Of a DNA stretch of 55,448 bases, positions 27,887-36,612 are shown in pieces. The notes under the pieces are model-generated. The model saw only the letters and a list, made by a program, of their open reading frames with translations, was not told the origin of the DNA and did no database searches. This DNA comes from Deltaproteobacteria bacterium (GTDB taxonomy: Bacteria > Desulfobacterota > Dissulfuribacteria > Dissulfuribacterales > QOAL01). The stretch covers positions 1 through 55,448 of the forward strand of contig JAJRZR010000100.1 of assembly GCA_024275145.1 (NCBI GenBank), given 5' to 3'. Made by a program: the position numbers and the translations under genes. The number at the start of each line of letters is the position of its first letter. Positions within the stretch are counted from its first letter, which is position 1.

Positions 27887-29614
27887 ATGAGTGAAAAAAT
27901 AGTAATAATAGGCGCTGTTGCCGCAGGACCGAAGGCGGCCTGTCGGGCCAGACGGCTTATGCCAGGAGCGGATATCACCCTGATCGACCAGGACGACCTG
28001 ATTTCCTATGGAGGATGTGGCATACCATATTTTGTGTCCGGTGATGTGACCGATGAGAAGGAACTCCGGTCCACCAGTTTTCTCATGCTCAGGGACCAGT
28101 ATTTCTTTAAGGAGGCCAAGGGAGTAAATGTAAGGACCCTCACAAAGGCTGTATCGATTGATCGGGACAAGCGCCTGGTCCATCTGGAGCACGTCAAGAC
28201 CGGCAAAAGGGATTCTATCGGTTACGACAAACTGGTGCTGGCCACAGGAAGCAGGCCCAACATACTTCCCATCCCAGGCTCTGACCTTGACGGGGTATTC
28301 ACAATCAGTAGCCTGCACAAGGCCATTTCCATAAAGGAACGTCTGACCAAAGGCGAGGTAGAAAAGGCCGTGGTAATAGGAGGGGGGGCAATCGGTATCG
28401 AGATGGCCGAGGCGCTAAAGGACCTGTGGGGGATAGAGACCACCATCATAGAATTCATGCCCCAGGTACTCCCAAGGATCGTTGACAAGACCATCGCCAT
28501 GATGGTGGAACAACACCTCAGTGAAAACGGGGTCAGTGTATACACTAATGAGGGAGCACAGAGATTCGAAGGAGACGACAGCGGACACATCCGCAAGGTC
28601 GTCACTAACAAACGGGAACTTGCAGCCGACCTGGTAATCATGTCTACAGGTGTACGACCCAGGAGTGAGCTGGCCATGGAGGCAGGTATTGAGGTCTCAC
28701 CCATGGGTGCAATCGTGGTGAACCAGAGGATGCAGACATCTGATCCAAATATATATGCGGCTGGTGACTGCGTGGAAACACTGAATCTGGTGACTGGCAA
28801 AAAGGCCTATGCCCCATTGGGATCACTGGCAAACCGCCAGGGAAGGGTAGTTGCAGACAATCTTGCTGGCATTCCAAGCACCTTCGAGGGTGTTACGGGA
28901 AGCTTCATCATGAAGGTCTTTGACGTATGCGTAGGGGCTACTGGCATAAGCATGGATGTTGCACGTATGGAAGGCTTCAACGCCATGGATGCCATGGCGG
29001 TCCAGTCTGACAGGGCACATTTTTTCCCGACTCAGGCCCTCATGTTCATGCAAATGGTGGTAAATGCCTCCGATAGAAGGGTCCTTGGAGTCCAGGGCTT
29101 TGCCAAGATGGGAGACGGACTCCTGGCAAGGATAAATGCCGCAGCAGGCATGATTGCCCAAAAGGCATCTATCAGTGATTTCAGCAATCTGGAGCTAGCC
29201 TACGCACCACCGTTTTCCACTGCCGTGGATGTGCTCAACACCGCTGCAAATATTGCAGACAATCGGGTTTCAGGCAGGCTAAGGACTATTACCGTAGATG
29301 AATTCCTCGAATGGATGGACGGCAAAAAAGAACATAGCGACTGGATCGCCCTGGACGTGAGGCATCCCAGAGAGGCCGAACCGTTCCTGAAGAAATTCCC
29401 TGACAGGTGGATTGCCGTGGTTTACGATAAAGTGAGAAGCCAATATGAAACCCTTCCAAGGGACAAGACCATCATAATCATCTGTAATGCCGGCACAAGA
29501 TCCTATGAGATCCAGACCTTCCTGAACGAGGTAGGTCTTACTAACAATATGGTGCTGCCCGGTGGCCTGAACGTAATACGCAGACTGGGAGTTGCCTGGT
29601 GGCCTGAGGGATAA
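27887..29614 (+). CDS. CoA-disulfide reductase / NADH oxidase-type flavoprotein fused to a rhodanese domain
   Basis: 575 residues. FAD-dependent pyridine nucleotide-disulfide oxidoreductase with the single active-site Cys at 44 (SYGGCGIPYF), as in CoA-disulfide reductase, NADH oxidase and NADH-dependent polysulfide reductase. The NAD fold is near 150-180 (VVIGGGAIGIEMAEAL) and FAD contact IYAAGDCVE near 285. A C-terminal rhodanese domain (about 465-575) carries a Cys in the loop ICNAGTRS, so it can hold a persulfide. This architecture in related organisms reduces CoA or glutathione persulfides or elemental sulfur. ATG 27887 has AAAGGAGG upstream. The first FAD loop reads GAVAAGPKAA, with the leading Gly pair altered. 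Confidence 0.92.
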   Translation: MSEKIVIIGAVAAGPKAACRARRLMPGADITLIDQDDLISYGGCGIPYFVSGDVTDEKELRSTSFLMLRDQYFFKEAKGVNVRTLTKAVSIDRDKRLVHLEHVKTGKRDSIGYDKLVLATGSRPNILPIPGSDLDGVFTISSLHKAISIKERLTKGEVEKAVVIGGGAIGIEMAEALKDLWGIETTIIEFMPQVLPRIVDKTIAMMVEQHLSENGVSVYTNEGAQRFEGDDSGHIRKVVTNKRELAADLVIMSTGVRPRSELAMEAGIEVSPMGAIVVNQRMQTSDPNIYAAGDCVETLNLVTGKKAYAPLGSLANRQGRVVADNLAGIPSTFEGVTGSFIMKVFDVCVGATGISMDVARMEGFNAMDAMAVQSDRAHFFPTQALMFMQMVVNASDRRVLGVQGFAKMGDGLLARINAAAGMIAQKASISDFSNLELAYAPPFSTAVDVLNTAANIADNRVSGRLRTITVDEFLEWMDGKKEHSDWIALDVRHPREAEPFLKKFPDRWIAVVYDKVRSQYETLPRDKTIIIICNAGTRSYEIQTFLNEVGLTNNMVLPGGLNVIRRLGVAWWPEG

Positions 29615-29690
29615 GGGGAAGGACATGAAGGCAACACGAAGTCCCCTAAACCTTTGTCAACATAACAATCATGTAAGGAGAAACCCTGCG

Positions 29691-30449
29691 ATGAAAACAG
29701 TCATCTCAATACTAACTGCATTCTTCCTGGCCGTACCTACCCTATCCATGGCCGCAACCTGTCCGGACAAGGTCCTGGTTCAAAAAGCCGTCAAAAAGAT
29801 CTTCAGAAGGGATATAAAGGTAGTCAAGATCAAGCCATCACAGATTCCAGGCCTTTGCCAGGCGCAGGTGAAGCTCCAGGGACAAAACCGGCTGCTTTAT
29901 ACGGATTCAGAAGGCAAGTTCTTGATAACCGGGCAGATATTCAGGGTGGCAGATGGCACTAACATGACTAGGGAGACCATCCATGACCTCAACCGCTTCA
30001 CCAACTCGGACCTCGATACCCTGAAGGGTCTTACCGCATTCACCGTGGGCAACAAGGGTCCCGTGGTATACTTCGTCACGGATCCCCAATGTCCTTACTG
30101 CAAGAAGGCCGAAGCAATATTGATGCCTATGGCCGAGGCGGGAGAGCTGCAGGTAAGGGTCCTCTTGTTCCCCCTGCCCTTCCATAAGGGGGCCAAGCAG
30201 GAATGCATCTCTATCGTATGCGACAACAAGGGCCTCGAGGGTCTCAGGGCCAGATACAAGTCGGACAACCAGTGCGAAGCAGGAAAGAAAAAGGTCGAAG
30301 ACACGCTGAACTTCTTGCACAAAAAGGGGATATCCGGGACCCCTACGTATATCTTTCCAGACGGCAGGTATCACTCTGGGGTATTAAGGAAGGATTCCCT
30401 TGAAAAAAGGCTTGGCATAGACCAAGGCACATCCACGGCGAACAAATAG
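29691..30449 (+). CDS. DsbC-like periplasmic thiol:disulfide isomerase
   Basis: 252 residues: signal peptide (1-22), N-terminal DsbC-type dimerisation region (about 23-105) and a thioredoxin fold with CPYC at 134-137 and the cis-Pro stretch GISGTPTYIFPDG near 220. Two extra Cys (24 and 56) could form a disulfide. The start is ATG 29691 with TAAGGAG upstream. It follows the CoA-disulfide reductase by 76 bp and probably shares a transcript; the shared theme is thiol redox chemistry. Confidence 0.88.
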   Translation: MKTVISILTAFFLAVPTLSMAATCPDKVLVQKAVKKIFRRDIKVVKIKPSQIPGLCQAQVKLQGQNRLLYTDSEGKFLITGQIFRVADGTNMTRETIHDLNRFTNSDLDTLKGLTAFTVGNKGPVVYFVTDPQCPYCKKAEAILMPMAEAGELQVRVLLFPLPFHKGAKQECISIVCDNKGLEGLRARYKSDNQCEAGKKKVEDTLNFLHKKGISGTPTYIFPDGRYHSGVLRKDSLEKRLGIDQGTSTANK

Positions 30450-30467
30450 TCATCATAAGGAGGAAAG

Positions 30468-31460
30468 GTGAAAAAAAATCCCTTTCCCCGCCACTCGCTT
30501 CTTGGTGGATTGGCACTCGGGGCCTTTGAAATCCTTTTGTTTCTAAAGGTCCCTATCGTTCGTGAATTCTTCTATCTCCTTGCCTGGTGGCCGTATATAA
30601 TCCTGGTTGACGGTATGGTCTACCGATACAGCGGATGGTCTCTTATCAAGGAGAGGCCTTCCGCCTTCTTTTGGTTGCTTCCCTGGTCCGTCTCCTTCTG
30701 GCTGGTATTCGAGCTTATGAATCTACGCCTGGGCAACTGGCATTATATCGGCCTTCCAGCTAATCCATGGATAAGATGGCCTGGTTATGCCCTTGCATTC
30801 GCCACCGTGCTTCCAGGTATCTTTGAAACCTACCTCCTCTTAAACGCCATGGGCGCATTCCGGCGCCTAAGGATACGCTGGTTTCACCACATTGAGCCAA
30901 GATCCGGCGTATCCATGGCCATTGGTCTGCTTTTTCTCATCCTGCCCCTGGCATGGCCCAGATATTTCTTCCCCTTGGTATGGGGAGGTCTTTTCTTGAT
31001 CCTTGACCCGCTGAATTGCCGTTTGGGAGGCTCGAGCCTCCTAAGGGACCTCAAGTCCGCTATTCCTGGCAGGATATTGAACCTGCTTCTCGCAGGACTT
31101 ATCTGTGGATTTTTATGGGAATTCTGGAACTACTGGGCAACTTCCAAGTGGATATATACCGTTCCATGGGTTGGAAATATCAAACTATTCGAGATGCCTG
31201 TACTTGGATTCCTAGGCTTTCCACCGTTTGCCATGGAGTGCTACGCGATGTATCAATTCCTGGTAATATCGAACGTGGTGCCTGCCTGGGACCCATATAG
31301 TGAACCAGAGGATGCACAGACCGGTCGAAGGAGAGGCGACCATTTAAAATTCCCAGGATTTTCAAAGAGATATAAGGTCCTTCAGATGGCGTGCCATATC
31401 CCCTTTTGGCTCATATGTTTCCACCTCATGGATCATCATACGGTACTTTCCTTTCGTTGA
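30468..31460 (+). CDS. uncharacterised integral membrane protein
   Basis: 330 residues with about nine hydrophobic helices and an unusually Trp-rich composition. The C-terminal half has a conserved-looking block GFLWEFWNYWATSKWIYTVP followed by LFEMPVLGFLGFPPFAMECYAMY. I do not recognise a family with known function. It starts with GTG 30468 (AAGGAGG at 6 bases) 18 bases after the DsbC-like gene, so it is in the same operon. The final helix follows a charged segment (EDAQTGRRRGDH). Confidence 0.75.
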   Translation: MKKNPFPRHSLLGGLALGAFEILLFLKVPIVREFFYLLAWWPYIILVDGMVYRYSGWSLIKERPSAFFWLLPWSVSFWLVFELMNLRLGNWHYIGLPANPWIRWPGYALAFATVLPGIFETYLLLNAMGAFRRLRIRWFHHIEPRSGVSMAIGLLFLILPLAWPRYFFPLVWGGLFLILDPLNCRLGGSSLLRDLKSAIPGRILNLLLAGLICGFLWEFWNYWATSKWIYTVPWVGNIKLFEMPVLGFLGFPPFAMECYAMYQFLVISNVVPAWDPYSEPEDAQTGRRRGDHLKFPGFSKRYKVLQMACHIPFWLICFHLMDHHTVLSFR

Positions 31461-31564
31461 CGAACAGGCAGGATGGATTGTTCCGGATTATGCACTTCAA
31501 ATACTGAACAAATAGAATTGTATTAAAATTACAAGATATTACAGGCAAATCAGCTTTCTCTGCA

Positions 31565-31657
31565 GTTCACCCAAAAGGTGCAACAACTTCTCAACGAGAT
31601 CATACGGCATTTGAAGCCGCAAGGGGCTTGGGATCTTGCAGTATTTGCTACGTTGCC
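31565..31657 (-). repeat. 95-bp symmetric repeat element, copy 2 (inverse orientation)
   Basis: On the minus strand it shows GGCAAC, 23 bases, the same 24-base core as copy 1 (31605-31628, identical), 23 bases and GCACCTTTTGGGTGAAC. The matching continues partly beyond these limits. Confidence 0.7.
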
Positions 31658-31861
31658 GGGCAACTGAAGTACACAACTAGGTCTTACGTGCCCTTCGCCT
31701 TGCACCTTCGGCAAACTTGCGGGCCGCACAATCCAGGATTATAGTCCTCTTACTATAATCCTGGATCATTTCTGAGCTACAGTCCAAGGGCCTGCCAAGG
31801 GTGCAGGCCGGAGGTATGCATATTTGCGGAGATTGCAAGCCCCTTTCGGCTTCAAATGCCT
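31605..31861. mobile_element. MITE-like element: inverted 24-base cores flanking a 15-bp hairpin
   Basis: The core at 31605-31628 and a variant core at 31838-31861 (CCCTTTCGGC in place of CCTTGCGGC) lie in opposite orientation at the ends of a 257-bp segment. Inside, ATCCAGGATTATAGT (31731-31745), a 6-base loop and the exact complement (31752-31766) form a perfect 15-bp hairpin. There is no transposase. No clear target duplication is seen. Confidence 0.5.
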
Positions 31862-31996
31862 GAGTACAGGCTAGAGGATGCCACATATCCTTATGTAACA
31901 GCCAAGCCGTTTAAAGGTGCTTATTTTCTGGTAACTAGTATCTTCATGACCCGGATGCCTGCATCAGGATGGAGATACATGAAAGCCTGTAAACCA

Positions 31997-32060
31997 TTTA
32001 TACAGGAACCCGGGACATGAAACTACAGCCCTGTGGAGGGGGTATTTACACGGTAAGATT
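31997..32060 (+). repeat. dispersed intergenic repeat before purH
   Basis: Head CATGAAACTACAGCCCTGTGG and tail GGTATTTACACGGTAAGATT, a close match to the copy at 39601-39655. Confidence 0.65.
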
Positions 32061-32071
32061 AGGAGATTGCC

Positions 32072-33364
32072 ATGAAAGACATGAAAAAGATGTATAAGAG
32101 CATCCTGGGTGATCACTTTCCCATGGACCTTCGTATTTCCTTTGGTGATCAGGAATTAGTCTACAGAAAACGCACTTGGAAGATCCCCAACGAAAAAACC
32201 GGGGAGCTGGAAGAAAAAGGTCTCCGCTACGGGGAAAACCCAGACCAGGAGGCAGCGCTTTACGAACTTGTAAATGGCAACCTGGTACTTGGTGATTGCA
32301 GGTATATTGAACCTGGAAACGGCCTGGTGAGTGCCATAACCGAAAGTGACATGATCCAGGCTGGCAAGCATCCCGGCAAGATCAACCTTACAGATGTGGA
32401 CAACTCCCTGAACATCCTGAAGTTCCTCATGGATACACCGGCATGTGTAATCGTAAAACACAACAACCCCTGTGGCGTGGCCAGATCCGATTCCCTTGAC
32501 ACCGCATTCGCCAAGGCCTTGAGGGCAGACAGGGTCGCGGCCTTTGGAGGCTGTGTCGCGCTTAACAGGCCGGTAGACAAGGTTACCGCAGAGGCCATCA
32601 ATAACCAGTACGTAGAGGTTGTCGCAGCACCTGCATACGAGGAAGGCAGCGTAGAAATCCTGGCGCAGAGAAAAAACCTCAGGATCATCGAAATAAGGCG
32701 CATAGAGGATCTGGCAACCTACTGGGACAAACGTTTCGTGGATTTCAAAAGCCTTATCGATGGTGGCGTCATCATACAACAATCCCCGGTCAACCGTATT
32801 CGTACCAAGGACGATCTGAAGCCTGCCGAGTGTGAATACCATGGTAAGGTCTACCGGATCAAGCGACTGCCAACCGACAGGGAATACGAAGACATTCTCT
32901 TCGGATGGGCCGTTGAGCAAGGGGTCACTTCAAACTCAGTGATATACGTCAAGGACGGTGTAACCGTTGGCATAGGCACAGGGGAGCAAGACCGGGTCGG
33001 TGTTGCCGAGATAGCAGTTTACAAGGCCTACACGAAGTATGCCGATATCCTGTGCTACGATGAATACGGCATACCTTACAAGGAGCTGGAACGTCTGGTA
33101 GAAAAGGGTGAGAGGGACAAGGCACAAAAGGAAGAAATCGATGCCAGGATCAGAAAGGAACATGGTGGACTGCCTGGATCGACCATGGTCTCGGATGCCT
33201 TCTTCCCGTTCAGGGACGGGGTGGACGTAGGCATAAAGGAAGGTATTACGGCCATCGTCCAGCCTGGTGGCTCATTGAGGGATTGGGAGTCCATAGAGGC
33301 ATGTAACGAGGCCGATCCACCAGTTACCATGGTATTTACAGGTCAAAGGGCCTTTAAGCACTGA
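32072..33364 (+). CDS. purH: AICAR transformylase (stand-alone PurH C-terminal domain)
   Basis: Transfers a formyl group to AICAR in purine synthesis. 430 residues carry the AICARFT domain: RYGENPDQEAALY, VIVKHNNPCGVA (catalytic Lys-His), RVAAFGGCVALNRPVD and the C-terminal SDAFFPFRDGVDVGIKEGITAIVQPGGSLRD. The N-terminal cyclohydrolase (MGS-like) domain of bifunctional PurH (about 190 residues) is absent, so IMP formation must be encoded elsewhere. The ATG has AGGAG at 6 bases. A dispersed-repeat tail lies just upstream. PurH symbol is used for the domain only. Confidence 0.9.
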   Translation: MKDMKKMYKSILGDHFPMDLRISFGDQELVYRKRTWKIPNEKTGELEEKGLRYGENPDQEAALYELVNGNLVLGDCRYIEPGNGLVSAITESDMIQAGKHPGKINLTDVDNSLNILKFLMDTPACVIVKHNNPCGVARSDSLDTAFAKALRADRVAAFGGCVALNRPVDKVTAEAINNQYVEVVAAPAYEEGSVEILAQRKNLRIIEIRRIEDLATYWDKRFVDFKSLIDGGVIIQQSPVNRIRTKDDLKPAECEYHGKVYRIKRLPTDREYEDILFGWAVEQGVTSNSVIYVKDGVTVGIGTGEQDRVGVAEIAVYKAYTKYADILCYDEYGIPYKELERLVEKGERDKAQKEEIDARIRKEHGGLPGSTMVSDAFFPFRDGVDVGIKEGITAIVQPGGSLRDWESIEACNEADPPVTMVFTGQRAFKH

Positions 33365-33547
33365 TCCCGCGCCTTATGCCCGGCTGTTTGTGATGAAAAT
33401 CCGGGCATGAATATCACAAACCAAGGGAAGGACGTATTTTTGGGATACAGGCTTCAAACAATCCGTATCCCCCTGTGTTGTTCTATACCCATGGACACGT
33501 AAGCGCAGCTTTATGAAGCAGCTGCCATCTGAAACCGGAATAGATTC

Positions 33548-33943
33548 ATGAGGAATAGACCTGTTTTAATGGAAAGAAAAAAGCTGGACAACGGGCTTAC
33601 ACTCGAGCTTTTCGACTACTCCAGGAAGATCGCCGGGGATCGTTGGCTTGTCGGCTTTCTGGCCCGGGTTCCCCTGGAGATTACCATGGATGACTTCTCA
33701 CACGTACCCGATGGCCAAAGAATCTTCGAGCAATTCGTCGAATCCGAGGGCAGGACCATATATTTCGAGATCAAAAAGGAACGCAATTTCATAGACGAAG
33801 CTGAAAAGAGCGGGGTTCTCAATGACCTGCTGCAGGACTTCAGGCTCAACACCCTTCCCTATCTTGGCCATGAATCCCTCGCCAACGGAATAAAGAAAAA
33901 AAGAATTGCACAATTTCGAGAAAGGCAACAATGGTGGAAATAG
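33548..33943 (+). CDS. uncharacterised protein, 131 residues
   Basis: Soluble, charged, no membrane segments. Visible features are KLDNGLTLELFDYSRKIAGDRWLVGFLARVPLEI at the N terminus and a basic C terminus (GIKKKRIAQFRERQQWWK). I do not recognise its family. The start could be ATG 33548 or the ATG seven codons later. Its 3' end overlaps the hydrolase gene by 13 bases, so the two are co-translated. Confidence 0.75.
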   Translation: MRNRPVLMERKKLDNGLTLELFDYSRKIAGDRWLVGFLARVPLEITMDDFSHVPDGQRIFEQFVESEGRTIYFEIKKERNFIDEAEKSGVLNDLLQDFRLNTLPYLGHESLANGIKKKRIAQFRERQQWWK

Positions 33944-34797
33944 ACAGGCTGGCCCGGATAGATACGGAAAAAATAAGGGACCTTCTGCTGAACAAAAATA
34001 TATTCATGTCACCCGTACCCACAGGAGATGACAAGGGGCCAGGGTCAACCTTTACAGGGCTTCAGTTCATGTCGGACGATGGAATACGATTGAATGCACG
34101 TATATTTGAAGGAAAACCGGCAGAACCGCATATCCTGTTTTTCCCGGCTGAATATGACGACGAGGCCAACCTCTTAAGGCTTGCTGCCGGGCTCACAGGG
34201 GCAGGGATAACCCTGGTCAGCCTGGATTACCGTGGGCTTGGGTACAGTGAAGGCACACCATCCGTGGCCATGCTGCCAAGCGATGGCGAGACATTCCTTA
34301 ATGCCGTTAAAAACTGGATGGAAACCGGGAAAAGAACCGGCCGTCTCGTGATCATGGGCCGCTCCATGGGTTGCGCCGTTGCCTTGGATGTAGCCGCATC
34401 CCACCAGGAAAACCTGCTTTGTCTCATAATGGAAAGCGCCTTTGATAAGACCGGTGACTTCATGGCGGCCAAGGGCCTTGCAGAGCCTGAGATTTCCATT
34501 TTGAACAATTCAGATCCCTTTGCAAACCGGAAAAAGATGGCAGGTTTTAAAAAACCCGTACTCTTTATCCATAGCTCCGGCGACATGGTTCAATCCTTAC
34601 CCCAGGTGGAATGGCTGGTTGCCGAAAGCCGCTCCAAGGCCACCCAGTTCCAAATCGCCCCAGGTGGCACCCGTGAAGAACTGGCGGCAGGTGTCGAGAA
34701 ACTCTACTTCAAGAGTATAAAAGACTATATAAATCTCCGCCTTGGCAGGCGTCCTCCACTGAAACCAAGAAGGAGTAAACGGATCAAGAAGGCTTGA
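33931..34797 (+). CDS. alpha/beta-hydrolase family protein
   Basis: 288 residues with an alpha/beta-hydrolase core: ILFFPAEYDDEANLLRLAAGLTGAGITLVSLDYRGLGYSEG, the nucleophile elbow GRSMG (near 150) and a candidate acid/His region PVLFIHSSGDMVQSLPQVEWL. The catalytic His is not obvious near the C terminus (the expected site reads IAPGGTREEL), so activity is uncertain. A basic C-terminal tail ends RSKRIKKA. It is coupled to the small upstream gene by a 13-base overlap. Substrate unknown. Confidence 0.82.
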   Translation: MVEIDRLARIDTEKIRDLLLNKNIFMSPVPTGDDKGPGSTFTGLQFMSDDGIRLNARIFEGKPAEPHILFFPAEYDDEANLLRLAAGLTGAGITLVSLDYRGLGYSEGTPSVAMLPSDGETFLNAVKNWMETGKRTGRLVIMGRSMGCAVALDVAASHQENLLCLIMESAFDKTGDFMAAKGLAEPEISILNNSDPFANRKKMAGFKKPVLFIHSSGDMVQSLPQVEWLVAESRSKATQFQIAPGGTREELAAGVEKLYFKSIKDYINLRLGRRPPLKPRRSKRIKKA

Positions 34798-34831
34798 CAG
34801 GGCACCTTCACGGGCATCCGCATAGAAATCT

Positions 34832-35851
34832 CTATGAATACCACACCCCTTCTATTTTCTCCCCGCATTTTGGACACTTGCCGTCATCCATATTGTTTTT
34901 AACTATCTGGAATCCATATCTTTCTATGAGGGACTCACCACAGGATGGACAGTAGGTATTCTCCCCTCCCTCCCCGGGAACATTTCCCTCGTATACGAAA
35001 CGCAGGCCTTCCTCCAGCCCGATCTCCCTGGCCTTACGCAAGATATCTACCGGCGTAGGCGGCCTGTCCGTCATCTTATAGGTAGGATAGAATGCTGTTA
35101 CGTGCCACGGGATTGAGTTTGATATCCCCTTGATAAACCTGGCTATCTCCCTCAACTCCGTCTGGCTGTCATTCCAGCCGGGTATGATCAGCGTGGTCAC
35201 CTCCACCCACACGCCAAGCTCGTGCATCAACCTGATGTTATCCAGTACCGGCTGCAATCTGGCCTTGCATACCTCGCGGTAAAATTTATCCGTAAATCCC
35301 TTGAGGTCTATGTTTATCCCATCCAACACGGCTGAAAGATGCCTGGTCACCTCCTCGGTCATGAATCCATTGCTCACGAAGACATTTTTGAGCCCCTGTT
35401 TCCTGGCAAGTCTAGCGGTTTCAAAGGCCATTTCGTAAAAGATCGTTGGCTCCACGTATGTGTAACTTATGCTCTTCGCACCATCGGCAACAGCCGAGTT
35501 TACCACGTCTTCAGGACTTCGTTCGTCTCCAGGTATGCCAGCATCCTTGTGCAGGCGCGGATACTGGGAAATCTGCCAATTCTGACAATGAAGACACCGG
35601 AAATTACAACCTACCGTGGCAATGGAATAGGACCTTGTGCCTGGCAGGAAGTGGAAAAGAGGCTTCTTTTCAATGGGGTCTGAATTTTCGGATATTAGCT
35701 TGCCGTACACCAGCGTATACAACGTACCATTCCTGTTCTCCCGCACGGCACAAATACCCCTGCGGCCTGGTTTTATATGGCAATGGTGATTACACAGGTT
35801 GCACTTGACATTGTTGTCCTTCTCCTTGGAATAGAACATGGCCTCTTTCAT
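34832..35851 (-). CDS. amrS: AmmeMemoRadiSam-type radical SAM enzyme
   Basis: 339 residues. The cluster motif is CNFRCLHC (CxxxCxxC) in ATVGCNFRCLHCQNWQIS. An N-terminal Cys cluster (CNLCNHHCHIKPGRRGIC) and a C-terminal one (CPSCGESL .. CPKCGEKIEG) could bind iron-sulfur or zinc. Its relatives (pyruvate formate-lyase-activating-like) usually sit with AmmeMemo partners AmrA and AmrB; neither is in the neighbourhood. Start ATG 35851 (GGAGG at 7 bases) is preferred over the longer frame to 35926, which begins in the divergent intergenic region. Confidence 0.9.
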   Translation of the reverse strand: MKEAMFYSKEKDNNVKCNLCNHHCHIKPGRRGICAVRENRNGTLYTLVYGKLISENSDPIEKKPLFHFLPGTRSYSIATVGCNFRCLHCQNWQISQYPRLHKDAGIPGDERSPEDVVNSAVADGAKSISYTYVEPTIFYEMAFETARLARKQGLKNVFVSNGFMTEEVTRHLSAVLDGINIDLKGFTDKFYREVCKARLQPVLDNIRLMHELGVWVEVTTLIIPGWNDSQTELREIARFIKGISNSIPWHVTAFYPTYKMTDRPPTPVDILRKAREIGLEEGLRFVYEGNVPGEGGENTYCPSCGESLIERYGFQIVKNNMDDGKCPKCGEKIEGVWYS

Positions 35852-36129
35852 ATTGAAACCTCCATAATTGATCACAGAGTTATTGCTGATGGAAATCTGA
35901 AAGTTTCCCGATCCGTTGGCAGCCATAGGCTACGCATACAATCCTCATCATGTCTCCCTCTTGGCCGGGAGAAAAAACAAAACCGCTCTTAAAGACAATA
36001 AGTACTTCCATGGGCAATGCAATTTCAGTTAGTGCCATCCGAATCCGATAAATTAAAAGAGGCCTTGAGTCCTGGCTCTTGATTCTACCGTAATTTTCAG
36101 GGGAAAATAACGCTGATGGAGGCGTCTAC

Positions 36130-36612
36130 GTGAATACTTACCGTGTTACCAAGGGCAAAATAGCCATAAGCAATGATCCAGGCAGATCGATAACAGCGGA
36201 TTCCCTGGGTGCCTGCCTGGCGGTATGCGCGAGTGATCCGGTCAAATGCGTTTCCGGCATCGCGGTAATCGTGGCCCCACGCCCTTTTCCTGGTGATACA
36301 GGCGATAAAAGGTACCCAGCCTTTGATGCTGTAAATGGCCTTAGGTACTTCTTCAATGCCCTTTTTGAAAATGGGGCACAGAAAAAAAACCTACGTATCT
36401 GGCTAATTGGGTCCGCGAGATTTTTGGCTGAGCCCAGGGAACTCTCAATGGGAGTCCAGATCTATGCCGCAGTCACAAAAATCCTAAAGAAAAATCGCTT
36501 GAAGCCCTTCGGAGAACATGTTGGAGGTCATGTCAGCCGATCGGTACGGCTTGAAACAGGCTCTGACCATGTAATCGTATCCCTGATAGAGGGCCGGGAG
36601 ATCACCATATGA
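36130..36612 (+). CDS. CheD-like protein lacking the catalytic His
   Basis: 160 residues of the CheD fold (chemoreceptor glutamine deamidase). The nucleophile Cys is kept at 29 in SLGACLAVC, but the motif that normally supplies the catalytic His (GGMAHxxLP) reads SGIAVIVAP, with Val at 46. It may therefore bind receptors or CheC without deamidating. The C-terminal part is divergent from classical CheD. Start is GTG 36130 with GGAGG 7-9 bases upstream. The stop overlaps the HDOD gene as ATGA. A chemoreceptor gene lies just beyond, convergent. Confidence 0.75.
   Translation: MNTYRVTKGKIAISNDPGRSITADSLGACLAVCASDPVKCVSGIAVIVAPRPFPGDTGDKRYPAFDAVNGLRYFFNALFENGAQKKNLRIWLIGSARFLAEPRELSMGVQIYAAVTKILKKNRLKPFGEHVGGHVSRSVRLETGSDHVIVSLIEGREITI

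Larger units (their letters stand above)
31461..32071. other. 611-bp non-coding, repeat-rich region before the AICAR transformylase gene
   Basis: No supportable gene. It carries two oppositely oriented copies of the 24-base repeat core flanking a strong hairpin (31605-31861), and copies of the dispersed repeat with a tail at 32041-32060 that ends 11 bases before the next start codon. Confidence 0.65.
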
